64,000 nt of DNA from Chionoecetes opilio (lineage: Eukaryota; Arthropoda; Malacostraca; Decapoda; Majidae): contig JACEEZ010015291.1 of NCBI GenBank assembly GCA_016584305.1, positions 10,001 to 74,000 of the forward strand, written 5' to 3'. Below the pieces are notes generated by a model. It saw only the letters and a list, made by a program, of their open reading frames with translations. It was not told the DNA's origin and did no database searches. Of this stretch, positions 35,401 through 45,183 are shown one piece after another. The position numbers were made by a program, and so were the translations under genes. Each line of letters starts with the position of its first letter. Positions within the stretch are counted from its first letter, which is position 1.

Positions 35401-37907
35401 CTCCCTCTGCAATAATTTCTCGTGGGTGACATCTTACAAACATTCACCTGATTTTGATTTCTTAAAGTGGATATTTTTTTATTTTTCATGAATAGTAAGT
35501 CAGGAGAATTTTCTTGTCCTCTGTGTAGCTCACCTCAACGCAGCCTCATGCTAATAAAATAAAGGGAAAACTATTGGATATACTGATAAATACTTATAAA
35601 AGACGGACAAATACTGGATTTACTAGTAAATGCTAATAAAATAAAGGGAAAACTATTGGATATACTAATAGAAGACAGGGACAAATATTAGTGTGTACGG
35701 CTTATGAGTGTGGTGTTGTTGCAGGCACATGCCGGACATTGACAGTCTGATGCAGGAGTGGCCGGGGGAGCTGGAGGAAATGCTCAAGGAAATCAACCTT
35801 CCCACCGCTGCCCTGGACCTTAATCTCTTGGACTTTGTGGATATCATTTGTGGTGAGTACTGGGCCTTACTTCCTTACTCGTATAGGATACTGAAGCTTT
35901 ACTAGGGCCTTACTCGTATAGGATAGATATTGAAGCTTTACTAGGGCTTTACTCCTATAGGATAGATATTGAAGCTTTACTAGGGCTTTACTCCTATAGG
36001 ATAGATATTGAAGCTTTACTAGGGCCTTACTCCTATAGGATAGATATTGAAGCTTTACTAGGGCTTTACTCCTATAGGATAGATATTGAAGCTTTACTAG
36101 GGCTTTACTCCTATAGGATAGATACTGAAGCTTTACTAGGGCCTTACTCCTATAGGATAGATACTGAAGCTTTACTAGGGCTTTACTCCTATAGGATAGA
36201 TATTGAAGCTTTACTAGGGCTTTACTCCTATAGGATAGATATTGAAGCTTTACTAGGGCCTTACTCCTATAGGATAGATACTGAAGCTTTACTAGGGCCT
36301 TACTCCTATAGGATAGATATTGAAGCTTTACTAGGGCCTTACTCCTATAGGATAGATATTGAAGCTTTACTAGGGCTTTACTCCTATAGGATAGATATTG
36401 AAGCTTTACTAGGGCTTTACTCCTATAGGATAGATACTGAAGCTTTACTAGGGCCTTACTCCTATAGGATAGATACTGAAGCTTTACTAGGGCTTTACTC
36501 CTATAGGATAGATATTGAAGCTTTACTAGGGCTTTACTCCTATAGGATAGATATTGAAGCTTTACTAGGGCCTTACTCCTATAGGATAGATACTGAAGCT
36601 TTACTAGGGCCTTACTCCTATAGGATAGATATTGAAGCTTTACTAGGGCTTTACTCCTATAGGATAGATACTGAAGCTTTACTAGGGCCTTACTCCTATA
36701 GGATAGATACTGAAGCTTTACTAGGGCTTTACTCCTATAGGATAGATACTGAAGCTTTACTAGGGCTTTACTCCTATAGGATAGATATTGAAGCTTTACT
36801 AGGGCCTTACTCCTATAGGATAGATACTGAAGCTTTACTAGGGCTTTACTCCTATAGGATAGATACTGAAGCTTTACTAGGGCCTTACTCCTATAGGATA
36901 CTGAAGCTTTACTAGGGCCTTACTCGTATAGGATAGATACTGAAGCTTTACTAGGGCCTTACTCGTATAGGATAGATACTGAAGCTTTACTAGGGCCTTA
37001 CTCGTATAGGATAGATACTGAAGCTTTACTAGGGCCTTACTCGTATAGGATAGATACTGAAGCTTTACTAGGGCCTTACTCCTATAGGATAGATACTGAA
37101 GCTTTACTAGGGCCTTACTCCTATAGGATAGATACTGAAGCTTTACTAGGGCCTTACTCCTATAGGATAGATACTGAAGCTTTACTAGGGCCTTACTCCT
37201 ATAGGATAGATATTGAAGCTTTACTAGGGCTTTACTCCTATAGGATAGATATTGAAGCTTTACTAGGGCCTTACTCCTATAGGATAGATACTGAAGCTTT
37301 ACTAGGGCCTTACTCCTATAGGATAGATACTGAAGCTTTACTAGGGCCTTACTCCTATAGGATAGATATTGAAGCTTTACTAGGGCCTTACTCCTATAGG
37401 ATAGATACTGAAGCTTTACTAGGGCCTTACTCCTATAGGATAGATACTGAAGCTTTACTAGGGCCTTACTCCTATAGGATAGATACTGAAGCTTTACTAG
37501 GGCCTTACTCCTATAGGATAGATATTGAAGCTTTACTAGGGCCTTACTCCTATAGGATAGATACTGAAGCTTTACTAGGGCCTTACTCCTATAGGATAGA
37601 TACTGAAGCTTTACTAGGGCTTTACTCCTATAGGATAGATACTGAAGCTTTACTAGGGCCTTACTCCTATAGGATACTGAAGCTTTACTAGGGCCTTACT
37701 CTGCACTACTACTATTACTAAATATTGAAGACTTATTCTGTTGCAGCTGTAATGGACATCCCCGTGTACAAGAGTCGCGTCCAGTCCCTGCACGTTCTCT
37801 TCACCCTGTACTCTGTCTTCAAGAACTCGGCGCACTTCAGACAGCTGGCCGAGGAAAACTACATGGAGAACGAAGAGGCCGCCGGCGACGAGCTTGTCCT
37901 GCAGTGA
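27843..37907 (+). CDS. IFT46: IFT46, intraflagellar transport protein 46 (ten exons)
   Basis: Subunit of the IFT-B core that carries cargo along the ciliary axoneme; in other species it contacts IFT52 and is needed for ciliary assembly. Exons: 27843-27863, 28802-28954, 29186-29296, 29967-30257, 32520-32665, 33231-33399, 33627-33761, 35228-35340, 35725-35852 and 37747-37907, all phase-consistent, giving about 475 residues. The conserved IFT46 core begins AYDPADYEHLSV (33232) and includes FSYITRYTPQAIELEHRLRP, IPDYIPAVGDIDAF, LDEPSARQSD, ELHRSKPPPTVHYT, MPDIDSLMQEWP and DIPVYKSRVQSLHVLF. The N-terminal ~200 residues are low-complexity, making it longer than the roughly 300-residue vertebrate protein. 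The start is inferred from frame, a good donor and an upstream X-box. In a decapod the role would be in sensory cilia (inference). Confidence 0.94.
27933..28046 (+). repeat. (TAG)n microsatellite
   Basis: TAG/GTA repeats with GTG and AAT variants; target of the hAT MITE that follows. Confidence 0.93.
28047..28459. mobile_element. hAT-type MITE, 413 bp
   Basis: Terminal inverted repeats CAGAGCTGGGCA and TGCCCAGCTCTG, with the 8-bp duplication ATAGTAGT at 28039-28046 and 28460-28467. The interior is AT-rich, with GTATTTAAATACTAAATAC motifs repeated. No transposase. Confidence 0.85.
28645..28773 (+). repeat. LINE 3' tail fragment
   Basis: AGTCTGGATAAATTCATGAT, GAGAGGTGGATGTAATTAG and CACGGCCTCTTGTAGCTTCC, as in the copies at 50.2 and 53.9 kb. 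It ends just before IFT46 exon 2. Confidence 0.75.
28802..28954 (+). CDS. IFT46: IFT46 exon 2
   Basis: Acceptor GTTTCAG, donor CCCC|GTGAGT, phase 0-0. Encodes a Pro run then SCDYDEVTEVSLTETSEEGP; acidic, Ser/Thr-rich, disordered. Confidence 0.75.
29186..29296 (+). CDS. IFT46: IFT46 exon 3
   Basis: Acceptor GGGCCAG|CCTGCA was chosen because it keeps phase 0; the CACCAG at 29161 would shift the frame. Donor CAG|GTGAGC. Ends AAAMTTAEEEKLEPNEDQ. Confidence 0.65.
29342..29447 (+). repeat. (CAA)n / (CAC)n microsatellite
   Basis: CAACAACAA runs with a CACCACCAC block, just after the exon 3 donor. Confidence 0.94.
29458..29633 (+). repeat. diverged second copy of IFT46 promoter block
   Basis: Direct repeat of 27561-27732. 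Its X-box equivalent at 29620-29633 reads GTTGCCATGGTCAG: the left half-site is intact but two consensus positions in the right half are lost. Confidence 0.8.
29967..30257 (+). CDS. IFT46: IFT46 exon 4
   Basis: Acceptor ATCACAG|GCCGGC, donor GCC|GTAAGG, phase 0-0. A Gly-rich run then Pro-rich and acidic sequence (SQGDEDTDEDNMGEHA). Confidence 0.8.
30293..30517 (-). mobile_element. piggyBac-like MITE copy 6
   Basis: TTAA edges; starts 36 bp after the IFT46 exon 4 donor. Contains a short internal duplication, CTGTCTGTTGTCGAG. Confidence 0.78.
30735..30850 (+). repeat. interspersed repeat F copy 1
   Basis: GTTCAGTTCAGTTGTGGGTC, CGGGAGTTTGGCCTTT and TTTCTTCTTGCTGTCTGGGT recur at 57885-57990. 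Confidence 0.75.
31002..31149. mobile_element. foldback element B copy 2
   Basis: TGAGGCGCTTATTTCAGAAA and GTCGATAAGCGCCATCAATA are inverted at the right end. Shortest copy, with the internal loop reduced. Confidence 0.9.
31480..31718. mobile_element. foldback element C copy 1
   Basis: ACACTATAGTCGCCACTGCA and CTAATGTCGCC against GGCGACATTAGTGCAGTGGC; the internal arm AGCATCACTACAGACTT is also inverted. Second copy at 51649-51907. Confidence 0.88.
32086..32296 (-). mobile_element. piggyBac-like MITE copy 7 (left end decayed)
   Basis: Same body as the other copies with a right TTAA; the left terminus reads ATTGACCTTCACGCCC and lacks a clear TTAA. Confidence 0.72.
32520..32665 (+). CDS. IFT46: IFT46 exon 5 with poly-Asp
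   Basis: Acceptor CGTTTCAG, donor GAAGG|GTGAGG (phase 2). GLSDIAGMGGPGPGQP, then 13 consecutive Asp residues from GAY codons at about 32604-32642. Confidence 0.85.
32666..33230 (+). other. IFT46 intron 5
   Basis: AT-rich, purine-rich around 32880-33000; no exon or repeat family recognised. Confidence 0.6.
33231..33399 (+). CDS. IFT46: IFT46 exon 6, start of conserved core
   Basis: Acceptor CATCGCAG|G, donor AAG|GTGTGT. AYDPADYEHLSV through AVGDIDAFIK, the most recognisable IFT46 block. Confidence 0.95.
33438..33613 (+). repeat. retroelement 3' end (repeat E copy 2) inside IFT46 intron 6
   Basis: Matches 26812-26995 and ends in AATAAATAAATAAA 13 bp before the acceptor. It makes up most of the 227-bp intron. 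Confidence 0.75.
33627..33761 (+). CDS. IFT46: IFT46 exon 7
   Basis: Phase 0-0 (45 codons): IPPPDGNPSMVGLEVLDEPS through KHTTAKSM; donor ATG|GTGAGG. Confidence 0.94.
33765..33885. repeat. interspersed repeat G copy 1
   Basis: AATAATGATAATAATAATCA, then TTATTCTCACCCGAAGCCAT ACAGGAAAAA, shared with 57396-57520. Confidence 0.75.
33886..34913 (+). other. IFT46 intron 7, unclassified
   Basis: Mostly unique sequence. Near 34813-34862 a duplicated CTCTTAAGAGTCTYCCCGCA motif brackets CGCCGGGGG. No exon is recognised. Confidence 0.5.
34914..35126 (+). mobile_element. piggyBac-like MITE copy 8
   Basis: TTAA edges, orientation as copy 1; ends 101 bp before IFT46 exon 8. Confidence 0.8.
35228..35340 (+). 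CDS. IFT46: IFT46 exon 8
   Basis: SVKTVENAEKNGKVVEKWMR then DISELHRSKPPPTVHYT; donor AA|GTAAGA, phase 2. Confidence 0.95.
35725..35852 (+). CDS. IFT46: IFT46 exon 9
   Basis: KHMPDIDSLMQEWPGELEEM to LDLNLLDFVDIIC; donor TGTG|GTGAGT, phase 1. Confidence 0.95.
35868..37703 (+). repeat. 39-bp minisatellite, about 47 copies
   Basis: Unit ACTCCTATAGGATAGATAYT plus GAAGCTTTACTAGGGCYTT. It fills the last IFT46 intron almost from donor to acceptor. Variants: YT, CTT/TTT and CCT/CGT. Confidence 0.97.
37747..37907 (+). CDS. IFT46: IFT46 terminal exon
   Basis: Acceptor GTTGCAG. AVMDIPVYKSRVQSLHVLFT through FRQLAEENYMENEEAAGDEL VLQ and TGA. Confidence 0.95.
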
Positions 37908-38047
37908 CGCTCGCCGTCTGTGCCATCATTCTACTTATCATTTCATTTACATTAGAAAGAGGTAAGCATAGTGGCTTTTTTCATAGTACGTCACCATTGA
38001 AGGCAAAAATAGTTGCTTCTCCGATGTGTTCATTCTGCCCAGACATA

Positions 38048-38293
38048 GCAGAGGAGTGAAGTCTCCTATGCTGTACAATAGTAATGGTCAAATAGCCTGT
38101 ACAAGCGGGATATCGGGTTGGTCTAGTAGTATCGTCCCCGATTGTGGCGGGGCGACGTCTGTGGCGGGATGGATTCGAACCCGTCCCGCCACTCTGGGAC
38201 GATAGACCAAACAGATATCCCGCTTGTCCAGGCTATTTGACCATTATAATTGTACAGTGGATGTATACGAGACTTTCTACTCCTCTGCTGGGT
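38048..38293. mobile_element. foldback element with tRNA-like core
   Basis: Outer arms GCAGAGGAGTGAAGTCTC and GAGACTTTCTACTCCTCTGC, inner arms TGGTCAAATAGCCTG and CAGGCTATTTGACCA, then GCGGGATATC inverted. The centre carries a B-box-like GGTTCGAATCC (- strand) and a TTGGTCTAGTAGTATCG motif like a tRNA A box. Lies 140 bp after IFT46. Confidence 0.8.
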
Positions 38294-40252
38294 TCAGGGG
38301 AGAAGGAACACAACAGAAAAGCAACCATGGGAAATTCAATCAATCAAGGCTATTGATACCTGAAGTACACAATTTTTAGGGCAAGAAATTATGTGGTGTA
38401 GATTTTTCTTATTTATTTGTACAGTAATGATGTCAATCAAGTCACGTACATAAGTACTTGACAAATATTTTCTTTCCCTGTGGTGCATCATAAGGAAATG
38501 GAACGGAAAAATAATTTGACCATTCTAAATTAAACAAACTTTAGAATAAAAAAAAATAAAAAAAATAATCAATGTGGAGAGTCTCTCGAACTCTCTAATC
38601 TTCAATACTATCTCAATAACCAGCATAACGGCCGGCGCATCAGACTGTCTTGAAGGTTGGAAGGTGGCCCCTCCACGCCAGGGAATGGAGGGAACACCGC
38701 TTGTGTGCCTGTACAGGGAAGCATGGCGGCTGCTGCTGCTGGGTCCTGGCGTGGCCTCAGAGTGGTCCCGGCCTACTCTTGTGACGCCATCAGCTCGAGA
38801 CCCGGGCCAGGATCTTTCGGAAGCCACGGTCCCGGTCCCTCCACAAGTGTTGTCTGGAAGGGCTGCTGCTGCTGCTGCTGCGTCCTGGGCTCCACACGTG
38901 TTGTCTGTCTCAGCCAACCATCACTAGTCTGTTCACCTGAAATAAAAATAATAATGCTAAAGTCTGTTTATTTGACCTGCCTAAATCACGCATAACCACA
39001 TGTTCATAAGTGTACCTGCTGGTTAAAGGTAATTAGTTGTAATGAGTATACCTGGCAAATTATAAGGTGGAATTTGAATTAGAAGACTACAAGAATTCAC
39101 AAATGGGAAGGGTAAGTGAAGAGGATTTCGAATAAGGAGTGTAGAACAATCAAACCTTAGACTGAATGAGAATAAAAAATGTTCACAAAATAAAAGATGA
39201 ATGCTGCATTTATGTATTTAGAGAAGGCACATGACTAGCGGCAGTGTGGGATTATTAGTTTTATGGAGTGGTTGAAAGGTGTTGGGAGGCTAATTAATGC
39301 TTCAAAATAAATGGTGTGAGGCAGGATGATTAATGTCAAAGGTTATTCATGGAAGGGTCAAATAAATGAAAGCAAAGGTCAGAAAATGTTGGTGTAGATA
39401 TTAGGTGAAATGGAAGCTAATATTCATGGATGACACCGTATTACTTGTACTAGTAGACTTGTGAATATTTACATGAATACAAAAGTTTATGGATAATGTT
39501 AAGGGATGACCCATAGGTGTTTTACACACTAAATCCCAACTCAATTATTACTCTACAGACGTCAACTACCAATCAGTGGCTTGAGACCGTTAGAGAAGGG
39601 AGCCAATTGAGTGTAAGACTGTAATAATGTCTGTGTTGTGTGTGGCATAAAGGCTTGGGGTGGCGTGCTCTTAATTTTGTGGTGGAAACATTAAGTTTTT
39701 GAGAGCAGGAAATTTTGAAAAACACCCGAGGCCGAGTGACACGTACCGGCGGCCGCGGCCTGGCGAGTCTGGCCCAGGTCACCGCCCGGCCCGGCAGCAG
39801 CGAGTCTCAATCTCAAGTCTCCATCTTTGCCTTGACGTGGGAGGCTCAGTGGTGCACGTAGCAGCTCATTTTCACTTTCAGCCTTTAGGCATGACCCTGC
39901 AAAATAAAATGAGAAAGACAGTTACCCTGGAACTGAATAAGAAATCATATATAAATGATAGTGGAAAACGTCTGCAGATCTACTAAGTGTTGGTAATGTG
40001 GCTCAGCTAAATCAAAACTCTTCAGCCAAGGAACCTTCCATGCAAGGACAGTCACCGAGAGGCCTGCCAAGGATGATTCCTCTTATTCAACCTTTTCTTT
40101 TCCACAATTCCCTCATCCTCTCCTGCTTCCATGCACGCTAAACACCACCTAAACTAAGATTTAGTTTTTGCTTTACAGGTTATGTTGGATTCTTTTGCTT
40201 TATGCCAAATGATAGCCCTTGATTTACTTCATATCTACTTCTCTATATATGT
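38294..40252. other. no gene recognised
   Basis: Intergenic between IFT46 and the KH gene. A GC-rich patch at 38630-38930 (with ATGGCGGCTGCTGCTGCTGG and a second GCT run) is open in three overlapping frames. A second patch lies at 39720-39800. Neither has a protein match I recognise; both could be 3'UTR or noncoding exons. Confidence 0.35.
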
Positions 40253-40436
40253 TGCACGTATCTGCCAGTTTTTTAGTTATTGAAAAAAACGTGATTTAAA
40301 AAAAAAATTCAAGGCATACCCCTTGCAAAATTTGCAATATTTTTTGAAAAATATATTTGCTTGAAAATTAGTTCCTAGCAGTTTTCGGGCATGCTGAACA
40401 CGAATCTGTTGTCAGTTTTCAGTTACAATGATTAGA
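40253..40436 (-). repeat. inverted relative of the ASH1-intron repeat
   Basis: Reverse-complement similarity to 11942-12156; see that entry. Confidence 0.75.
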
Positions 40437-41460
40437 AGTCCCTATTTCAGCCAATTCACAATGACATGATACTTCCAGATATTCCTTAAAAATCATACAT
40501 AATACCACGAGACAAAAATGTGATAGGCATTGCTAGATTAATCATTACTTCAATACAACGATCAGTATTAGTATATTATTATTAATCCCTATTTGAGACA
40601 CCCATGCGATTGTCAAAGTACTTATAAAAACCTAGGAATATTATAGCAATCCTGTGGAACTTTTAATGCCCTCCCATGACTCCTGTAGGATGCGTGAAGA
40701 AGTGAAGAGGCCCGTGAAGGACTCTGTGAAGGATTGTATACAAAGCGAAGGATACTTTAAAAAAATAGTTCTTCCTCCTCCCATTTCCTTTCCTCCCTTT
40801 CTTCTCCTCTCCTCCCTTCCTTGTCCCACCTCCTTCCTTCTCCTTTCCCTCTCTCCTCATCTTCCTCCTCCCTAGAGCAGGGATGTCAACAAGAAAAGAA
40901 AAAAAAAAAAAAAATAATAATAGGGCGACCAACTCATCCGAGCGCAGCGAAGCTGACCGAGCGTAGCGAGGGAACCTCCCAGCTGGGGGTTCGGGGTCCG
41001 AGAATTTTTGTAAATTTCATGCTCTGAGAGAGCTTCTGAGAGGTCCTTGGTTATATCTATAATAATTTCTGGTCTCAATTTTGTCTGTTTTTGTGTCCAC
41101 AATATGTGTATATGTATATATTATATATGGTATATCATGCAACTTAAATTGTGAAATGTATATGAATTACTAACCATTTTGACATGATAAATGTTTATTA
41201 TTAACACTGTTTACGTTGGAAAAGTAATCACAACAAAATGTTAACATGTTTTGTAACAGAAGAAACCTCATCAAATAGTACAGCTCAAATATGATTTGAT
41301 GACCAACTTCGAATTATTGAATAATCCAATATCAAATAAGTTTCACTATAACTATAATCATGATAATAACATGCACACACAATGAATAGTAAACTTTTAT
41401 TCATATTGCCAAATAACATGTACATGCAATATAATATATCTCACAACATATCAAATGTAA
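40437..41460. other. no gene recognised
   Basis: Pyrimidine-rich C/T stretch at 40765-40875, an A-tract at 40895-40920, then AT-rich sequence. Nothing supported. Confidence 0.4.
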
Positions 41461-41467
41461 TTATCAG

Positions 41468-41605
41468 ACCAGGGCCCATACTTATAAAGATTTAGGATTC
41501 GTCTTAGACTCGCTCGAGTCTTAAATATGGCGGCCGGCGTCCTAAATCATTTCGAGCGCATCCTAAATCGCTAAGACTCGTCCTAATTTCGAGGTTTGGC
41601 TAGGA
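41468..41605. mobile_element. possible DNA transposon terminus
   Basis: CAGGGCCCATACTTATAAAG followed by repeated CCTAAATC and AAGACTCGTC motifs, a layout seen at ends of animal DNA transposons. No matching right end is found in the window. Confidence 0.35.
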
Positions 41606-41639
41606 CAGGGTGTGAGGTGTCCTAGCGAGCAGGGCGGCG

Positions 41640-41970
41640 GCGTCATGACTCTCGGTACGGGCCTCCCTTTGGCCAAGGGAAGATAACTGATAGGCAAGAC
41701 GTGGGTGAGAGGATCCCTCCCAACCCCCTTCCCATCCCCCCGTCTATCTACCTCCCTCCCCCTGGCCAGGGGAAGGTAACTGATAGACATCCCCCAACCT
41801 CTCCCCCTCCCGTCCACCTACCTCCCTCCCTCTGGCCAGGGGAAGGTAGCTGGTGGATGAGAGACACCCCATCCTAATCCCCCCTCCCACCCTCTGACCG
41901 CCCATCAACCTCCCTCCCTCTGGCCAAGGGAAGGTAACTGATGGACGAGACGTGGGTGAGAGGTAAAAAA
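41640..41970. repeat. degenerate ~80-bp tandem repeat
   Basis: About four units with CCTCCCTCTGGCCARGGGAA and GGTAACTGATGGACGAGACG. Confidence 0.8.
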
Positions 41971-42260
41971 AAAAAAAAAAAAAAAATATCTACAAATGTC
42001 TTCTTTCAAATGTCTTCTAATCTTGTCAACATATCGTAATAATTTATTCTTCAAAATAACTAATTCATTAAAAAGATAATTACTGGTGTGCAGATACGAA
42101 TGCATGTTTCAAGACAGACCGGGAATAAACCTATGCACGTGTTATAATGCACTGCCAAAGACTACAGTATTCAATAGTCTTTGGCAGTGCCATTAAGAGT
42201 GAGTGAGTGAGTGAGTGCGTGCGTGACAAAATGAATGATAAGGACTGGCTAATAGGTGAG

Positions 42261-42263
<3 letters not shown>

Positions 42264-42302
<39 letters not shown>

Positions 42303-42530
42303 CGCTGGTTGTGTGGCTGGTGGCTGTGTGGTTGTGTGGGGCGTGTGTGTGTGTGGGCGCGTGTGTGTGGTGGGCGCGTGTGTGTGTGGGCGCGTGTGTG
42401 TGTGTGGGCGCGTGTGTGTGTGGGGGCGCGTGTGTGTGTGTGGGCGCGTGTGTGTGTGTGGGCGCGTGTGTGTGTGTGGGCGCGTGTGTGTGTGTGGGCG
42501 CGTGTGTGTGTGGGCGCGTGTGTGTATGTG
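42264..42530. repeat. (GT)n and GTGTGTGTGGGCGC array
   Basis: Pure GT followed by about 14 units of GTGTGTGTGTGGGCGC; open in three frames, not coding. Confidence 0.95.
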
Positions 42531-42602
42531 GTAGAAGGGGGGAGGAAAAAGGTTTCGTGACGTTAAAAAAAGGATAACTTTGAACACTAAGATGCGACTC
42601 AA

Positions 42603-44440
42603 CGAATTAGAGAGAACTGCAACTCCGAAATGCCAGTGGTCGCTGGTAGTTTAAACTCACAATTTGGTGAAAAGTTGGTCAACTTGAAAGAAAAATATGG
42701 GCTTATTCCACTGTACTTAAAACACACAAGTATAATATTAAGAACGATTTTCTTCTATATGTATATTGTATAGAAGCCTGATTCTGTAAAACATTGTATA
42801 TAACCAAATAACCAAGTAGGTTATAGTTGAGGAGGCGAGGTAAATGCTACTCTATGATATTATATAGTCAATAACGAATGTTTAGAAGTTATCTATACCT
42901 AGGCAGTCATATTTTCCTGTTATTATTGTGTATCAATCAGATAGAAAGCCTAGAAGTGCAATGAGTCGACGCGTGAAGTGGCAATGTTTTGATTCAATCT
43001 CCCCGCCCACCACTCCCCGCCGCGGCGTGTCGCCTCCACAATTATAACCTACATTGTCGCAACAACAAGCCGATTTCGGCATTCTTTATTCTTCGTTTTT
43101 CCAAGGCATTGCTTATTGTATTTTGACAAGCGTTTGCCAGACGCAGCAGTACTGTCTTAGAAAACAGTGTGAACATCGCCCAAATTTTACATGCCACAAT
43201 ATACATGTAAAAAATCTATTAAGCTTTGCTACTCGAGGCGAGTAATTTGCATTAAATTGCTATTATAGAACGTTCCATCGTAATGCATGTCATCCATATA
43301 ATTAGTAGAACAACAGAAGAACTATATTTTTTGGTATTCAGATGCGGTGCATCAATATTTATCGCGAAATTAATTTATGAAAAATATTAGTCGCGGAGCC
43401 AAAACACAGTAGACCAACCTTTGAGTTAAAACTGCCAGCGACCACTGGCATTTCTCGAGTTGCAGTTCTCTCTAATCAGCGGACACGCAATTAAACTGAA
43501 TTTTCCACAACTGTCTATCCCTTGCCACTATTTTTCATCAAACTTCGTAATTCCAATGATCTGAAACTCGAGAAATGCCAGTGGTCGCTGGCAGTTTTAA
43601 CTCAAAGGTTGGTCTACTGTGTTTTGGCTCCGCGACTAATATTTTTCATAAATTAATTTCGCGATAAACATTGATGCACCGCATCTGAATACCAAAAAAT
43701 ATAGTTCTTCTGTTGTTCTACTAATTATATGGATGACATGCATTGCGATGGAACGTTCTATAATAGCAATTTAATGCAAATTACTCGCCTCGAGTAGCAA
43801 AGCTTAATATATTTTTTACATGTATATTGTGGCATGTAAAATTTGGGCGATGTTCACACTGTTTTCTAAGACAGTACTGCTGCGTCTGGCAAACGCTTGT
43901 CAAAATACAATAAGCAATGCCTTGGAAAAACGAAGAATAAAGAATGCCGAAATCGGCTTGTTGCTGCGACAATATAGGTTATAATTGTGGAGGCGACACG
44001 CCGCGGCGGGGAGTGGTGGGGGGAGAGATTGTGACGGGGAGATTGAATCAAAACATTACGACTTCACGCGTCGACTCATTGCACTTCCAGGCTTTCTATC
44101 TGATTGATACACAATAATAACAGGAAAATATGACTGCCTAGGTATAGATAACTTCTAAACATTCGTTATTGACTATATAATATCATAGAGTAGCATTTAC
44201 CTCGCCTCCTCAACTATAACCTCCTTGGTTATTTGGTTATATACAATGTTTTACAGAATCAGGCTTCTATACAATATACATATAGAAGAAAATCGTTCTT
44301 AATATTATACTTTTGTGTTTTAAGTGCAGTGGAATAAGCCCATATTTTGTTTTCCAGTAGACCAACTTATTATCAAAAAAGTGAGTTAAAACTGCCAGCG
44401 ACCCCTGGCATTTTGGGTTCCAGTTCTCTCGAATTACACA
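42603..44440. mobile_element. giant inverted repeat (two ~870-bp arms)
   Basis: Left arm about 42603-43480, right arm about 43555-44440, with a short spacer. Each arm carries its own terminal inverted repeats (AATGCCAGTGGTCGCTGGCA at one end, its complement at the other). The left arm ends AGAGAGAACTGCAACTC / GAGTTGCAGTTCTCTCT. So this looks like two head-to-head copies of one nonautonomous DNA element. A 63-codon frame occurs in both arms with one residue changed; no transposase motif. Confidence 0.85.
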
Positions 44441-44630
44441 CCCACCGTTCATCCCTCTCATTTCGCTCACACCCATGACGAGAGAAAGTCCCTCTGTCAC
44501 TCATTACAAGCTGCTATATTATATAAGCTATGCTAAAATATAAATCTAAATTGCGGTTAAGAAAAAGGCACTACTCCTATAGAGATAAAATACTGTTTTA
44601 AAATAAGTTACATAAAAGGATAAATGTAGT
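44441..44630. other. no gene recognised
   Basis: AT-rich spacer between the giant inverted repeat and the transposase remnant. Confidence 0.4.
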
Positions 44631-44806
44631 TTATAACGATATATGGCATAAAATGATATTCAAATCAATCCTTGCATAGTCCAAGCGATAGTTTGTGATA
44701 AGTTCGTCGTCGGTGCATTCGTTGAGGACGTTCCTGCACTGGCCAAACCTCCTCAGCCGACGGCTGCGTTGGTGTTGATTGGTCTTTTTAATGCCTAAGT
44801 TAAGAC
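44631..44806 (-). pseudogene. PIF/Harbinger-type transposase N-terminal remnant
   Basis: Minus-strand frame reads RRLRRFGQCRNVLNECTDDE, then LITNYRLDYARIDLNIILCH ISL-stop. The D-E-L-x-x-x-Y-R-L-x-x-x-x-I pattern after an Arg-rich stretch resembles the start of PIF/Harbinger nucleases. Only about 58 residues; the DDE domain is absent, so it cannot be active. Confidence 0.5.
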
Positions 44807-44892
44807 AAATCGCCTATCAAACATATTAAGGATTTTTGGTCTTTGATACAATCTTGCGACAAAATCACGGTTTTTAATAGGGTTAATAGATC

Positions 44893-44941
44893 TCCTGAAC
44901 GCCTTCTTCAGGCCGGCGCAACACCCACACTTGGCTTTCTT
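44893..44941 (-). pseudogene. duplicated 49-bp fragment of the KH gene
   Basis: Nearly identical to 46359-46407. On the minus strand it reads KKAKCGCCAGLKKAFR, matching KEAKCGCCAGLKKAFR of the KH protein. It sits downstream of that gene, same strand. Confidence 0.85.
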
Positions 44942-44994
44942 CTGGTACCGGAGTAATTTATTTTTGTTTTAGACACGTTACATAGCTACTATTA

Positions 44995-45000
44995 TTTATT
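44995..45000 (-). terminator. possible poly(A) signal of the KH gene
   Basis: AATAAA on the minus strand, about 185 bases after the stop codon; another at about 44957-44962. Confidence 0.4.
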
Positions 45001-45183
45001 ACTGAATCACGGTTGTGTCGCCCCTCACGGTGCCGTGGTGGCGGTGACGGTTGCAGTGGCAGCGGCAGTGGTTCTGGCAACCCCTGTGGTCGTGGCAGTG
45101 GTTGTCGTGGCAGTGGCAGGGCGAACACTTCTGGCGGGGCGACGTTGCTGCCGCTGTTGTTGGTGTTGCCGCCACTGCTGACG

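Noticed and set aside
38525..38995. Genes in the GC-rich patch after IFT46
   Set aside because: Three overlapping frames on both strands are equally open and none has a recognisable domain.
41468..41605. Complete DNA transposon
   Set aside because: Only one terminus-like end is visible; no matching inverted end in the window.
42207..42602. Open frames through the GTGTGGGCGC array
   Set aside because: Microsatellite translation only.
43054..43972. 63-codon ORF present twice
   Set aside because: It is part of the inverted arms of a repeat; no transposase or other motif is seen.
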